Shown here: positions 45,121 to 53,004 of the stretch, one piece after another
How positions within the stretch are numbered: position 1 is the first letter of the stretch
Layout of the letters: each line of letters opens with the position of its first letter
NCBI GenBank assembly: GCA_964408735.1
Contig: CAYPAX010000017.1
Coordinates: 1 to 58,606, forward strand
DNA from: UBA7887 sp964408735
GTDB taxonomy: Bacteria > Pseudomonadota > Alphaproteobacteria > UBA7887
DNA length: 58,606 bases
Direction: 5' to 3'
The notes under the pieces: model-generated
What the model saw: only the letters and a program-made list of their open reading frames with translations
What the model was told of the DNA's origin: nothing
Database searches by the model: none
Made by a program: the position numbers and the translations under genes

Positions 45121-45390
45121 ATGACCAAGATTTTCATATTCGGACCAGCCATCGCGGCCACCCTCGGCCTGTTCGTCAGCGCCGCCGCAGCGGCCGTGAT
45201 GAGCGGCGACTATGTCGGCAAGACCAAAGCTGACATCGCAGCGTCCCTCGAGCAGCAAGGCTACGAGGTGCGCAGGTTGGAAGAGGAGGACGGCAATCTG
45301 GAGGCCTATGCCGTGCGCGATCGCCAGCGCTTCGAAATTTATGTCGATCCGCAGACCGGCAATGTCGTGAAGATCGAGCAGGACGACTGA
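45121..45390 (+). CDS. Small secreted PepSY-domain protein
   Basis: An 89-residue exported protein. The signal peptide runs to about residue 24 (LGLFVSAAAAAV). A single PepSY-type domain follows, with DIAASLEQQGYEVRRLEEEDG and FEIYVDPQTGNVVKIEQDD. PepSY proteins inhibit proteases or bind redox partners. Pairing with a cytochrome b561 gene four bases downstream is a recurring arrangement. The ATG follows GGAGAA. The 124-base gap upstream holds no other gene. Confidence 0.88.
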   Translation: MTKIFIFGPAIAATLGLFVSAAAAAVMSGDYVGKTKADIAASLEQQGYEVRRLEEEDGNLEAYAVRDRQRFEIYVDPQTGNVVKIEQDD

Positions 45391-45394
45391 TGCC

Positions 45395-45931
45395 ATGCGA
45401 TCGATCAAGGTCTGGGATCCTGTCGTGCGCCTCTTCCATTGGGGAACGGCGCTGCTCTTCTTCGCCAACATGTTCGTGCTCGACGACGAAAGTGCCGCGC
45501 ACCGCTATGCCGGCTATGTCCTGTTCGCCCTGGTCCTGATACGCCTGATCTGGGGGCTGATCGGCACCAGGCACGCCCGCTTCAGCGCCTTTTGGCCGAG
45601 CCGGTCCGACATCAAGAGGCATCTCATGGCCCTCCTCGGCGGCAAGTCGGAGCGCCACCTGTCGCACAATCCGCTCGGCGCGCTCATGGTCTATAACCTG
45701 CTGGCGGCCCTGGTGATGATCTGTCTGAGCGGAATCATGATGGAAACCGATGCCTTCTGGGGCGTCGATTGGGTGGAGGAGTTGCACGAGGCGCTGGCCA
45801 ACTACGCTTTGCTTTGCGTCGGCCTGCACATCGCCGGCGTACTGTTCGAGATGCACAAGTCTAAGATCAACCTGGTCAAGGCCATGCTTACGGGCAGCAA
45901 GGAAATCCCCGATCGGCACGTCAGCTCGTGA
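45395..45931 (+). CDS. Cytochrome b561-type membrane protein
   Basis: A 178-residue integral membrane protein of the prokaryotic b561 or hydrogenase-type cytochrome b family with four predicted spans. Candidate heme histidines are in VVRLFHWGTALLFF, HRYAGYVLFALVLIRL, ELHEALANYALL and VGLHIAGVLFEMHKSKINLV. VKAMLTGSKEIP at the end matches the family. It probably moves electrons between quinone or a periplasmic donor and the PepSY partner. It starts four bases after the PepSY gene. Confidence 0.92.
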   Translation: MRSIKVWDPVVRLFHWGTALLFFANMFVLDDESAAHRYAGYVLFALVLIRLIWGLIGTRHARFSAFWPSRSDIKRHLMALLGGKSERHLSHNPLGALMVYNLLAALVMICLSGIMMETDAFWGVDWVEELHEALANYALLCVGLHIAGVLFEMHKSKINLVKAMLTGSKEIPDRHVSS

Positions 45932-45991
45932 CACCGTCGCGCGCTCGCCGCATAGTCGCGCGAGCCGTAACGCGTGAAAGACGCTGTGACC

Positions 45992-46492
45992 ATGACTGAG
46001 CAGACGCCCCGCACGGTTCCTGCGCGCCCCACTGTGCCGCTCTGGGCGCTGGTCTGTATTCAGGTGGCCTGCGCCGCCTTCTTTCTGGCCGATATCGTCA
46101 GCGATCTTCTGGGGCGCGAAGTCGCACTCGGCCCGGTCGGTCATCTCGGCTTCGAACTTGTCGCCGTCATCGCACTCGGCTTCGGTGTCGTGCTCAGCGG
46201 CCTTCAGATACGCAAGGTCACGCAGCGCAGTGATCGCGCCGAGGCACAGCTGAAGGCGGCATCCGGCGCCTTCGCCGAAGTGCTCGACGAGCATTTCGAT
46301 CGCTGGTCGCTGACGCCCTCGGAACGGGACGTTGCGCTGCTCGCCATCAAGGGGCTCTCGATCGCCGAGATCGCCCGCGTCCGCGAGACCAAGGAAGGTA
46401 CCATCAAGGCACAGTGCAACGCGGTCTATCGCAAGGCAGGGGTGAGCGGCCGGCCGCAATTGCTGAGCGTCTTCATCGAGGAGCTGCTCTAA
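45992..46492 (+). CDS. Membrane-anchored LuxR-type regulator
   Basis: A 166-residue protein with two N-terminal membrane spans (PLWALVCIQVACAAFFLADI and FELVAVIALGFGVVLSG). A short coiled segment and a GerE/LuxR-type helix-turn-helix follow (LTPSERDVALLAIKGLSIAEIARV to TIKAQCNAVYRKAGV). It is a one-component regulator that would sense at the membrane; the target is unknown. ATG 45992 gives MTEQTP; a GTG at 45974 adds six residues. It lies just after the PepSY/b561 pair and may control it. The tail overlaps the convergent thiS-thiG gene by four bases. Confidence 0.85.
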   Translation: MTEQTPRTVPARPTVPLWALVCIQVACAAFFLADIVSDLLGREVALGPVGHLGFELVAVIALGFGVVLSGLQIRKVTQRSDRAEAQLKAASGAFAEVLDEHFDRWSLTPSERDVALLAIKGLSIAEIARVRETKEGTIKAQCNAVYRKAGVSGRPQLLSVFIEELL

Positions 46493-47487
46493 ATCAGGCC
46501 CGCCAAAGGCGACGACGGATCGGCATATAGCTTCTTCGCAATACGCCCGGCGCGGTAGGCTAGGCGACCGGCTTCGACGCCGGCCTTCATGGCGCGGGCC
46601 ATGAGAATAGGATCGTCGGCGCCGGCGATTGCCGTGTTCATGAGCACTGCTTCGCAGCCGAGTTCCATGGCTTCCGCCGCATCGGATGCGGTGCCGACGC
46701 CGGCATCGACCACCACGGGCACGTTGGCGTTTTCGATGATGATGCGGATGTTGACCGGATTCTGAATGCCGAGCCCTGAGCCGATCGGCGCCCCCAGAGG
46801 CATGATGGCAACACAGCCGATCTCCTCCAGGCGCTTGGCCATGATCGGATCGTCGCTGCAATAGACCATGACCTTGAAGCCGTCGGCGATCAGGGTCTCC
46901 GCCGCCGACAGGGTCTCGGGCATGTTGGGATAGAGGGTCTGCTGGTCGCCCAGCACTTCGAGCTTGACTAGGTCCCAGCCGCCCGCCTCGCGCGCCAGGC
47001 GCAGGGTGCGCAGCGCGTCGTCTGCGGTGAAGCAGCCGGCGGTGTTGGGCAGATAGACGAAGCGCTTGGGGTCGACGAAATCCATCAGCATCGGCGCGCC
47101 TGGATCGGTGACATTGACGCGGCGCACCGCGACCGTGACCATTTCCGCGCCCGAGGCCTCGATGGCCGCCGCGGTCTCCTCCAGATCCTTGTACTTGCCG
47201 GTGCCGACAATCAGGCGCGAGCGCATGCGAATCCCCCCGACGCTCCAGGAATCGTCGTCCGCCCCGCTCTCCGCCCGGGTCACGGCCGAGCCGCCGCCGA
47301 TGAAATGCACGATCTCCAGCGCATCGCCATCGCCAAGCTGGGTGTCATCGAAAACCGACCGCCGCACCAGCTCGCGATTGCGCTCGACGGCAATCTTGCG
47401 CGGATCAAGTCCAAGCTCAGCCAACAAGCCGCTGACGGTAAGCGGTGCCTGTAGTTCGCGGCCCTCGCCGTTGACGGTAATTTGCAT
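46489..47487 (-). CDS. thiG: ThiS-ThiG fusion: sulfur carrier plus thiazole synthase
   Basis: A 332-residue fusion. Residues 1-66 are a ThiS ubiquitin-fold carrier ending in HFIGGG. A linker of about 16 residues leads to ThiG (about 83-332), with RLIVGTGKYKDLEET, the Schiff-base lysine region LVKLEVLGD and PLGAPIGSGLGIQNP. ThiG forms thiazole phosphate from deoxyxylulose phosphate, dehydroglycine and ThiS thiocarboxylate. In free ThiS the thiocarboxylate sits on the C-terminal glycine; here the GG is internal, so the carrier must be cleaved or the chemistry altered. No TPP riboswitch is seen upstream. Confidence 0.93.
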   Translation of the reverse strand: MQITVNGEGRELQAPLTVSGLLAELGLDPRKIAVERNRELVRRSVFDDTQLGDGDALEIVHFIGGGSAVTRAESGADDDSWSVGGIRMRSRLIVGTGKYKDLEETAAAIEASGAEMVTVAVRRVNVTDPGAPMLMDFVDPKRFVYLPNTAGCFTADDALRTLRLAREAGGWDLVKLEVLGDQQTLYPNMPETLSAAETLIADGFKVMVYCSDDPIMAKRLEEIGCVAIMPLGAPIGSGLGIQNPVNIRIIIENANVPVVVDAGVGTASDAAEAMELGCEAVLMNTAIAGADDPILMARAMKAGVEAGRLAYRAGRIAKKLYADPSSPLAGLI

Positions 47488-47676
47488 CGACTCCTCTTAA
47501 CGCTTTGGCCGGCTTAGGCCCGGCGGGGCGGAGTATGAAATGCCGGCCGCGGCGCTTCAACCCCGCCTGCCATCAACAGCCATTGCCTATCCGGGCAGCG
47601 GCCATGATATAACGGCTGCGGCCAGCGCCGATAGCGGTGGTTTGTCTGACTTTCTCTTCTACAGGCGCGAATCGCC

Positions 47677-48129
47677 ATGGCCCAATCGATCCTTGTCCTC
47701 AACGGCCCCAATCTCAATCTGCTGGGCACCCGCCAGCCGGAGATCTACGGCCACGACACCCTCGCCGATGTCGAGGCGCTGTGCCACGCCGCGGCGAAAG
47801 AGCTTGGCTTGTCTGTCGATTTTCGCCAAAGCAACAGCGAGGGCGAGCTGATCGGCTGGATCCACGATGCACGCAAGAGCCATGACGGCGTGCTGATCAA
47901 TGCCGCTGGCTATACCCACACCTCTGTGGCGATCGCCGATGCGCTGGTGGCGATCTCGCTGCCCGCGGTCGAGATCCACATGTCGAACATCCATGCGCGC
48001 GAGCCGTTCCGTAGCCACTCGACGATCTCGCCCGTCGCCAAGGGCATGATCTGCGGCTTCGGCAGCGACAGCTACCGGCTCGGCCTGATCGCCCTTGCGC
48101 GCCTCCTCACCACAGAGTCCCAAGCATGA
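47677..48129 (+). CDS. aroQ: 3-dehydroquinate dehydratase, type II
   Basis: A 150-residue shikimate-pathway enzyme. The core has LVLNGPNLNLLGTRQPEIYG with the active-site tyrosine near the end. It also has FRQSNSEGELIGWIHDA, LINAAGYTHTSVAI with the asparagine, and the catalytic histidine region VEIHMSNIHAREPFRSHS. The 189-base gap before it, shared with the divergent thiS-thiG gene, contains GATATAAC (about 47606-47613) as a possible -10. The stop overlaps the accB ATG (ATGA). Confidence 0.96.
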   Translation: MAQSILVLNGPNLNLLGTRQPEIYGHDTLADVEALCHAAAKELGLSVDFRQSNSEGELIGWIHDARKSHDGVLINAAGYTHTSVAIADALVAISLPAVEIHMSNIHAREPFRSHSTISPVAKGMICGFGSDSYRLGLIALARLLTTESQA

Positions 48130-48596
48130 CCGACGCCCTGAAAGTCGACTCCGATCTCATCCGCGAGCTTGCCAAGCTGCTCGAAGAGACCGGCTTGAGC
48201 GAGATCGAAATCGGCGAAGGCGCACAGCATGTGCGTATCGCCAGGGAGGCCGTCGGCGCTTCGCCCGCCGCAGCCCCGGCGCCGGTGCCGACCTTGGTGC
48301 CCACACCGGAAGTCGCAGCGGTGGCCGCGGACGAGGACAGTGGTGAAATCGATGCCTCTCATCCCGGCGCGGTCACTTCCCCAATGGTGGGCACGCTTTA
48401 CGTGGCGCCGGACCCAGGCTCGCCGCCCTTCATCACGCCCGGCGAACAGGTAAGCGAGGGCGACACGCTTTTCATCATCGAGGCCATGAAGACCATGAAC
48501 CCTGTGCGGGCGCCACGCGCCGGCACGGTCAAACGCGTGCTCGCCAGCAACGAGACCCCGGTCGAGTTCGGCGAGGTACTGGCGATCATCGAGTAG
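48126..48596 (+). CDS. accB: Acetyl-CoA carboxylase biotin carboxyl carrier protein
   Basis: A 156-residue BCCP. The N-terminal region (LIRELAKLLEETGLSEIEIG) is followed by an alanine/proline-rich linker. The biotinyl domain starts near SPMVGTLYVAPDPGSPPF and carries the biotin lysine in EAMKTMNPV. It delivers biotin-bound carboxyl from AccC to the carboxyltransferase. It is coupled to aroQ and 20 bases before accC. Confidence 0.97.
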   Translation: MTDALKVDSDLIRELAKLLEETGLSEIEIGEGAQHVRIAREAVGASPAAAPAPVPTLVPTPEVAAVAADEDSGEIDASHPGAVTSPMVGTLYVAPDPGSPPFITPGEQVSEGDTLFIIEAMKTMNPVRAPRAGTVKRVLASNETPVEFGEVLAIIE

Positions 48597-48616
48597 CGAC
48601 GGGAGCCTGGCCGAGC

Positions 48617-49969
48617 ATGTTCGACAAGGTTCTGATTGCCAATCGCGGCGAGATCGCGATGCGCATCCACCGCGCCTGCCGCGAGATGGGCATCCGCACG
48701 GTGGCGGTGCATTCGACTGCCGACGCCGAGGCCATGCATGTGCGGCTCGCCGACGAATCGGTGTGCATCGGCCCGCCGCAGGCCAAGGCGAGCTATCTCA
48801 ATATTCCGTCTATCATGGCCGCCGCCGAGGTAACCGGCGCCGACGCCATCCACCCAGGCTACGGCTTTTTGTCTGAGAACGCGCATTTTGCCGAGATCGT
48901 CGGCGAGCATGGCGTCACCTTTATCGGCCCCAACCCGGACCACATCCGCCTGATGGGCGACAAGGTGGCGGCGCGCACCTCGCTGTCGCGCCTCGGCGTG
49001 CCCATGGTGCCGGGCTCGGACGGCCCCGTGACCGATACCGATACGGCGTTCGCGGTGGCGGAGGAGATCGGCTACCCGGTGCTGGTCAAGGCCTCGGCAG
49101 GCGGCGGCGGCCGCGGCATGAAGGTCGCGGACGGCCCGGACGACTTGCCGACGGCGCTAGACCTGGCAGCCCGCGAAGCGCACGAGGCCTTCGGCAACGG
49201 CGAAGTCTTCATTGAGAAGTACCTTCTCGGCCCGCGCCATATCGAGATCCAGGTAATGGCCGACAGCCACGGCTCGGTGCTGCATTTCGGCGAGCGAGAC
49301 TGTTCCTTGCAACGGCGCCACCAGAAGCTCGTCGAGGAAGCTCCTTCGCCCGCGCTCAATGCCGAGATGCGCGCGGATATCGGCAAGCGCGCGGTCGATG
49401 CGGTCAAGGCCATCGGCTATCTCGGCGCCGGTACCCTGGAGTTTCTCTACCAGGACGATGCCTTCTATTTCATCGAGATGAACACGCGCTTGCAAGTCGA
49501 GCATCCGGTGACCGAGATGATCACCGGCATCGACGTGGTACGCGAGCAGATCCGTGTCGCCGCCGGTGCACCGCTGAGCGTCACCCAGGATGAGGTCAGC
49601 TTCCACGGCCACGCCATCGAGTGCCGCATCACCGCGGAGGATCCGGAAACCCTGATACCGAGCCCCGGCCGGGTCAGCGACTACCACCCGCCCGGCGGTC
49701 TTGGCGTGCGCGTCGATTCCGCGCTCTATGCCGGCTATCGCGTGCCGCCCCATTACGACAGCATGGTGGCCAAGCTGATCGTCCATGGCGCCAACCGCAC
49801 CGAATGCCTGATGCGCCTGCGGCGGAGCTTGGAAGAATTCGTCATCGACGGCATCACCACGACGCTGCCGCTCCATCGCCGCATCATGATGGAGCAGGAT
49901 TTCGCCAACGGCGCATATGACATACACTGGCTGGAGAAACTGGTCGGAGGCGGCGCGAGCCACTCCTGA
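48617..49969 (+). CDS. accC: Acetyl-CoA carboxylase biotin carboxylase
   Basis: A 450-residue ATP-grasp enzyme that carboxylates biotin on AccB. N-terminal KVLIANRGEIAMRIHRACRE, the glycine loop KASAGGGGRGMKVA, EKYLLGPRHIEIQV and FIEMNTRLQVEHPVTEMITG are all intact. Length is normal. Its last 53 bases overlap a possible start of aat. The ATG follows GGGAGCC-type sequence after the accB stop. Confidence 0.98.
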   Translation: MFDKVLIANRGEIAMRIHRACREMGIRTVAVHSTADAEAMHVRLADESVCIGPPQAKASYLNIPSIMAAAEVTGADAIHPGYGFLSENAHFAEIVGEHGVTFIGPNPDHIRLMGDKVAARTSLSRLGVPMVPGSDGPVTDTDTAFAVAEEIGYPVLVKASAGGGGRGMKVADGPDDLPTALDLAAREAHEAFGNGEVFIEKYLLGPRHIEIQVMADSHGSVLHFGERDCSLQRRHQKLVEEAPSPALNAEMRADIGKRAVDAVKAIGYLGAGTLEFLYQDDAFYFIEMNTRLQVEHPVTEMITGIDVVREQIRVAAGAPLSVTQDEVSFHGHAIECRITAEDPETLIPSPGRVSDYHPPGGLGVRVDSALYAGYRVPPHYDSMVAKLIVHGANRTECLMRLRRSLEEFVIDGITTTLPLHRRIMMEQDFANGAYDIHWLEKLVGGGASHS

Positions 49970-50609
49970 ATCAGGAGGTCAGGTCATAGACACTCAGCGT
50001 CCACCGCCGATAACCGCCGAGACGCTGCTGAGGGCCTATCAATGGGGCCTGTTTCCCATGGGCGAGAGCCGCGACGACCCGGCCATCTACTGGGTCGATC
50101 CGGACAAGCGTGGGGTGTTGCCGCTTGACGAGTTCCATGTCCCGCGCTCGCTGCAAAAGGCGATCCGGCGCGTGCCCTACCGCATCACCGTTGACAGCGC
50201 CTTTGCCGACACCATCATTGCCTGTGCCGAGCCGGGGCCGGGGCGTCAAACCACCTGGATCAACAGCACCATCGAGGGGCTGTACCGCGACCTCTTCGGC
50301 ATGGGGCACGCCCACTCTGTGGAATGCTGGGAGGATGACCAGCTTGTCGGCGGGCTTTACGGCGTTGCGATCGGCGGCGCCTTTTTCGGCGAGAGCATGT
50401 TCAGCCTCAGGCGCGACGCCAGCAAGATGGCCCTGGTCCACCTCGTCGAGCGCCTGCGCGCCGGTGGCTACGCCCTGCTCGACACCCAGTTCGTCACTGA
50501 GCACCTGCAGCGTTTCGGCGCACGCGAAATTCCTCGTGCCAAATATCTCCGCCTGCTCGCCCGCGCCATCAAGCTACCCGCCGAATTCGGCGCCATCGAT
50601 CACGGCTGA
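49917..50609 (+). CDS. aat: Leucyl/phenylalanyl-tRNA-protein transferase
   Basis: An N-end-rule transferase that adds Leu or Phe to N-terminal Arg/Lys of degradation substrates. It has LLRAYQWGLFPMGESRDDPAI, the YWVDPDKRGVL segment, GQAT-like GRQTTWI, AHSVECWEDDQLVGGLYGVA and GESMFS, ending at LARAIKLP. The only canonical start is ATG 49917, which lies inside accC and lacks a ribosome site. The family N-terminus and a perfect AGGAGG (49973-49978) point instead to about 49986, where the codon is ATA. I give the conservative longer span. Confidence 0.92.
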   Translation: MTYTGWRNWSEAARATPESGGQVIDTQRPPPITAETLLRAYQWGLFPMGESRDDPAIYWVDPDKRGVLPLDEFHVPRSLQKAIRRVPYRITVDSAFADTIIACAEPGPGRQTTWINSTIEGLYRDLFGMGHAHSVECWEDDQLVGGLYGVAIGGAFFGESMFSLRRDASKMALVHLVERLRAGGYALLDTQFVTEHLQRFGAREIPRAKYLRLLARAIKLPAEFGAIDHG

Positions 50610-50615
50610 CCAAGA

Positions 50616-51047
50616 CTACTCGTCTTCCGCCTCGGGCTCCACCGGCTGCGGCGTTACGCAATTCAGCACGATGACGTCGTAGACCGGGTGCTCGAGGCCG
50701 GAGAGACCGGGACTCGATGCAAACATCCAGCCACGGAACAACGGACGCGGCGGTGCCGCGGCGTCGCGGCTTTCGCTGACATCGATGAGAGCAGCACTGT
50801 CCGGCGGCAGCTCCGGCGGGCGACGGAAGCAAGATTCGACAATGATGCCGAGCGTGCCGAATGAGATCGGCTCGCCGATCACCGTCTCGACGACGGAGAT
50901 GCGCCCGGTAACCTTGTCGAGCGCCTCGAGCCGGGCGCCATCGACCGCCACCCAGCTGTCCGCGAAGGGATCGTCCTCGGCCACAGCGGCGCTCGTGCAG
51001 ACGACCAGCACCAGCGCAAACGCCTTACTCTTTGAACGGTTCCTCAA
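50616..51047 (-). CDS. DUF2155-domain periplasmic protein
   Basis: A 143-residue exported protein with a signal peptide (FALVLVVCTSAAVA). The DUF2155 core runs from ARLEALDKVTGRISVVETVI through TLGIIVESCFRRPPE to FRGWMFASSPGLSGLEHPVYDVIVLNC. Two conserved cysteines (one in ESCFRRP, one in LNCVTP) may form a disulfide. The family is almost restricted to alphaproteobacteria and its role is unknown. Its start overlaps the preceding small gene by 23 bases; the tail ends six bases from aat. Confidence 0.9.
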   Translation of the reverse strand: MRNRSKSKAFALVLVVCTSAAVAEDDPFADSWVAVDGARLEALDKVTGRISVVETVIGEPISFGTLGIIVESCFRRPPELPPDSAALIDVSESRDAAAPPRPLFRGWMFASSPGLSGLEHPVYDVIVLNCVTPQPVEPEAEDE

Positions 51048-51246
51048 GGGTGCGCACCATGGTCAACAGCACGGCGCGCATTTGCGCCTCGTCGCAGCCC
51101 ATAAGGACCGCATCCTCAAGCGCTTCGCGGCACATCTCGCGAATTTCCTCGATGTTCTCGTTGAGGACCTTGATCTTCTCCGTACAGGCCACAGGCGTGC
51201 CCGCCTCGTCGTGCCAGGTCGGCGGCAGGCCGTCACGCGGCGACAT
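51025..51246 (-). CDS. Small conserved hypothetical protein
   Basis: A 73-residue cytoplasmic protein of unknown function, without signal or membrane segment. It has two cysteines in the middle (REMCREALEDAVLMGCDEAQ), mostly helical prediction and a proline-rich N-terminus. It is tied by overlaps to mlaD upstream (TGATG) and to the DUF2155 gene downstream. That argues that it is real and cotranslated. Confidence 0.75.
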   Translation of the reverse strand: MSPRDGLPPTWHDEAGTPVACTEKIKVLNENIEEIREMCREALEDAVLMGCDEAQMRAVLLTMVRTLEEPFKE

Positions 51247-51695
51247 CAGGAGCCGTCCTTCGGGCTCATGACGACCTGGCGGACGATACTGGCGAGGTCG
51301 AGCGCCGCTTCGGTGAACAGGATCATGCCGCCATTGCCGAGCATCTCGATGTCGCCGCCGGGCTCGAGCGCTATGTAGGCGCCGCCCAAGAGACCCTCCA
51401 TGCCGATCGAGGCCGAGGTGTCCGAGGGCAGTTCCACCTTGTCGTCGATGCTGAGCACGACGCGCGCCATGAAGGTTTCCGGGTCGAGCTCCTGGCGCAG
51501 CACCGAGCCGACCTTGATGCCGCTGATGCGCACGTCCGCGCCGGGCGCCAAAGTGCCGACGCCCGTAAACTCCGCCACGATTTCATAGCCCGAGACCGTG
51601 CCGCCTTCGGTTCGCGTATAGGCAAAGGCAAAAAACCCCACCGCGACCACCAGCACGATGGCGCCGATAATGGTCTCGACGATATTGCGCTTCAT
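51246..51695 (-). CDS. mlaD: MlaD-like phospholipid-transport protein
   Basis: A 149-residue protein with an N-terminal membrane anchor (ETIIGAIVLVVAVGFFAFAY). A single MCE domain follows, with VAEFTGVGTLAPGADVRISGIKVG and SIGMEGLLGGAYIALEPGGD. In the Mla system it forms a periplasmic hexamer binding phospholipid. The usual mlaE/mlaF partners are not here. The downstream small gene starts at the overlapping ATG. Confidence 0.93.
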   Translation of the reverse strand: MKRNIVETIIGAIVLVVAVGFFAFAYTRTEGGTVSGYEIVAEFTGVGTLAPGADVRISGIKVGSVLRQELDPETFMARVVLSIDDKVELPSDTSASIGMEGLLGGAYIALEPGGDIEMLGNGGMILFTEAALDLASIVRQVVMSPKDGS

Positions 51696-51750
51696 GTCAC
51701 CTCCAGCAGCGAATCAGACGCCGTCACTATCGGCGAAGGCGGTAGCGAAT

Positions 51751-53004
51751 TCAACCCGACCCGCGCGCCAGCACTTGCGAGACATCGATGCGATAGGCGG
51801 CGAAGGCGGGCAGCGCGGCGGCGACCAGTCCGAGCGCCAGGGCGAGCGCCACAAGCCAGGCCTCGCCCGCCACCCAGGTGAGACCGCTCAAGTGCAACTG
51901 ATGCTCCCGCCACAGCCAGTCGCCGGCAGCGGCAGCGACACCATGGCCGAAAACAAGGCCGAGCACTGCGCCGGCGGACGCGAGCAACAGGCCTTCGAGC
52001 AGGATCTGGCGCAGCACGACGCCGCGCGTGGCGCCGAGGGAGCGCATGACGGCAATATCGTAGCGGCGCTGGGCCAGGGCGCCGCTGAGGGCGGCGAATA
52101 TGCCGAGCCCGGCGCTCACCACCAGCACCAGCGCGAAGGCGCGAAAGCCATCGATGCCGGCGCCGATCAGCTTCATCATGCGCGCCATCTCATAGGCCGG
52201 CAGCGCCGCCTGCATGGGCGTGGTCATGTTGATCAGGCGCGGCAGCTGCGCCGCCGCGATGGGACTGCGAAAGCGCACCAGCAACGCCGTCACCTGACGC
52301 TCGGGATCGGCCTCCATGAGCACATTTCCGATGGCGTGCTCTTCGGTGTGCTCTTCGGCGTGCTCTTCTTCGTGCTCTTCTTCGTGCACCGCGTGCACCT
52401 CCCAGACGCTCTCGATGGAGGTCAGGATCAGGCGGTCGAGCACGGTTCCGGTCGGCGCCATGACACCAACCACACGATAGGGCGTCGCTTCATGCCCGGC
52501 GCCGCCGCCGCTGCTGAGACCATGCGCGCCGGCGAACTGATCGCCGACGCCCATGCCAACCTCGGCCGCCACGCGGGCGCCGATGGTCGCTTCGAGCGGC
52601 GCCTGCCACCACGCTCCCGCTGCCAGCTCGGCATCGAAGTGCGCCGGATAGGTCGCCTCGGTGCCGACAATGCGATAGCCGCGGAAACTGTCGCCGAGCG
52701 CCATTGGTATGACCGCCTCGACCATGCGAGATTGGGTCAAGGTTCGGGCATCGGCGATGCGGACGTTGCCGGTCGGAATATCGACGTGGAAAACGCTCGA
52801 CAGGATGAGCTGCAGGGGGCTGCCCTTGGCGCCCACCACCATGTCGATGCCGCGCGCGTCGCGCACCAGGTGATCCTCGAGCTGCTCCGAGAACAGCAGC
52901 AGCAGCGAGATGGTGCCGACGCCAAGCGCCAGCAGGGCCAGATTGAGCGCCGTGTTGAGCGGCCGCCGGCGCAGATAGGCCAGCGAAAGTGACAGCGCGT
53001 TCAC
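51751..53004 (-). CDS. FtsX-like ABC permease with a His/Glu-rich loop
   Basis: A 417-residue MacB/FtsX-type permease. One span lies near the N-terminus (TALNLALLALGVGTISLLLL), followed by a large periplasmic domain and three C-terminal spans, with QRRYDIAVMRSLGATRGVVL in the coupling region. Residues 204-223 are HAVHEEEHEEEHAEEHTEEH, a likely metal-binding loop within the periplasmic domain. It pairs with the ATPase gene overlapping its start (ATGA). Pseudomonas zinc-responsive operons contain similar FtsX permease/ATPase pairs, so a zinc role is plausible but inferred. Confidence 0.88.
   Translation of the reverse strand: MNALSLSLAYLRRRPLNTALNLALLALGVGTISLLLLFSEQLEDHLVRDARGIDMVVGAKGSPLQLILSSVFHVDIPTGNVRIADARTLTQSRMVEAVIPMALGDSFRGYRIVGTEATYPAHFDAELAAGAWWQAPLEATIGARVAAEVGMGVGDQFAGAHGLSSGGGAGHEATPYRVVGVMAPTGTVLDRLILTSIESVWEVHAVHEEEHEEEHAEEHTEEHAIGNVLMEADPERQVTALLVRFRSPIAAAQLPRLINMTTPMQAALPAYEMARMMKLIGAGIDGFRAFALVLVVSAGLGIFAALSGALAQRRYDIAVMRSLGATRGVVLRQILLEGLLLASAGAVLGLVFGHGVAAAAGDWLWREHQLHLSGLTWVAGEAWLVALALALGLVAAALPAFAAYRIDVSQVLARGSG
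52336..52395 (-). repeat. Low-complexity repeat coding the His/Glu loop
   Basis: Imperfect tandem copies of a nine- to twelve-base unit (GTGCTCTTCGG-like on the plus strand) encode residues 204-223 of the permease. They look like an in-frame expansion by slippage; the frame is kept. Confidence 0.7.

Noticed and set aside
47488..47676. Possible TPP riboswitch before thiS-thiG
   Set aside because: The conserved CTGAGA and ACC-CTTTGAACCTGAT-type parts are absent on either strand.
52336..52395. CRISPR or intergenic tandem repeat
   Set aside because: The repeat is inside the permease reading frame, short-unit and without spacers.
51658..52992. 444-codon open frame antisense to the ABC permease
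   Set aside because: Mirrors a permease with clear motifs; the frame is low-complexity.
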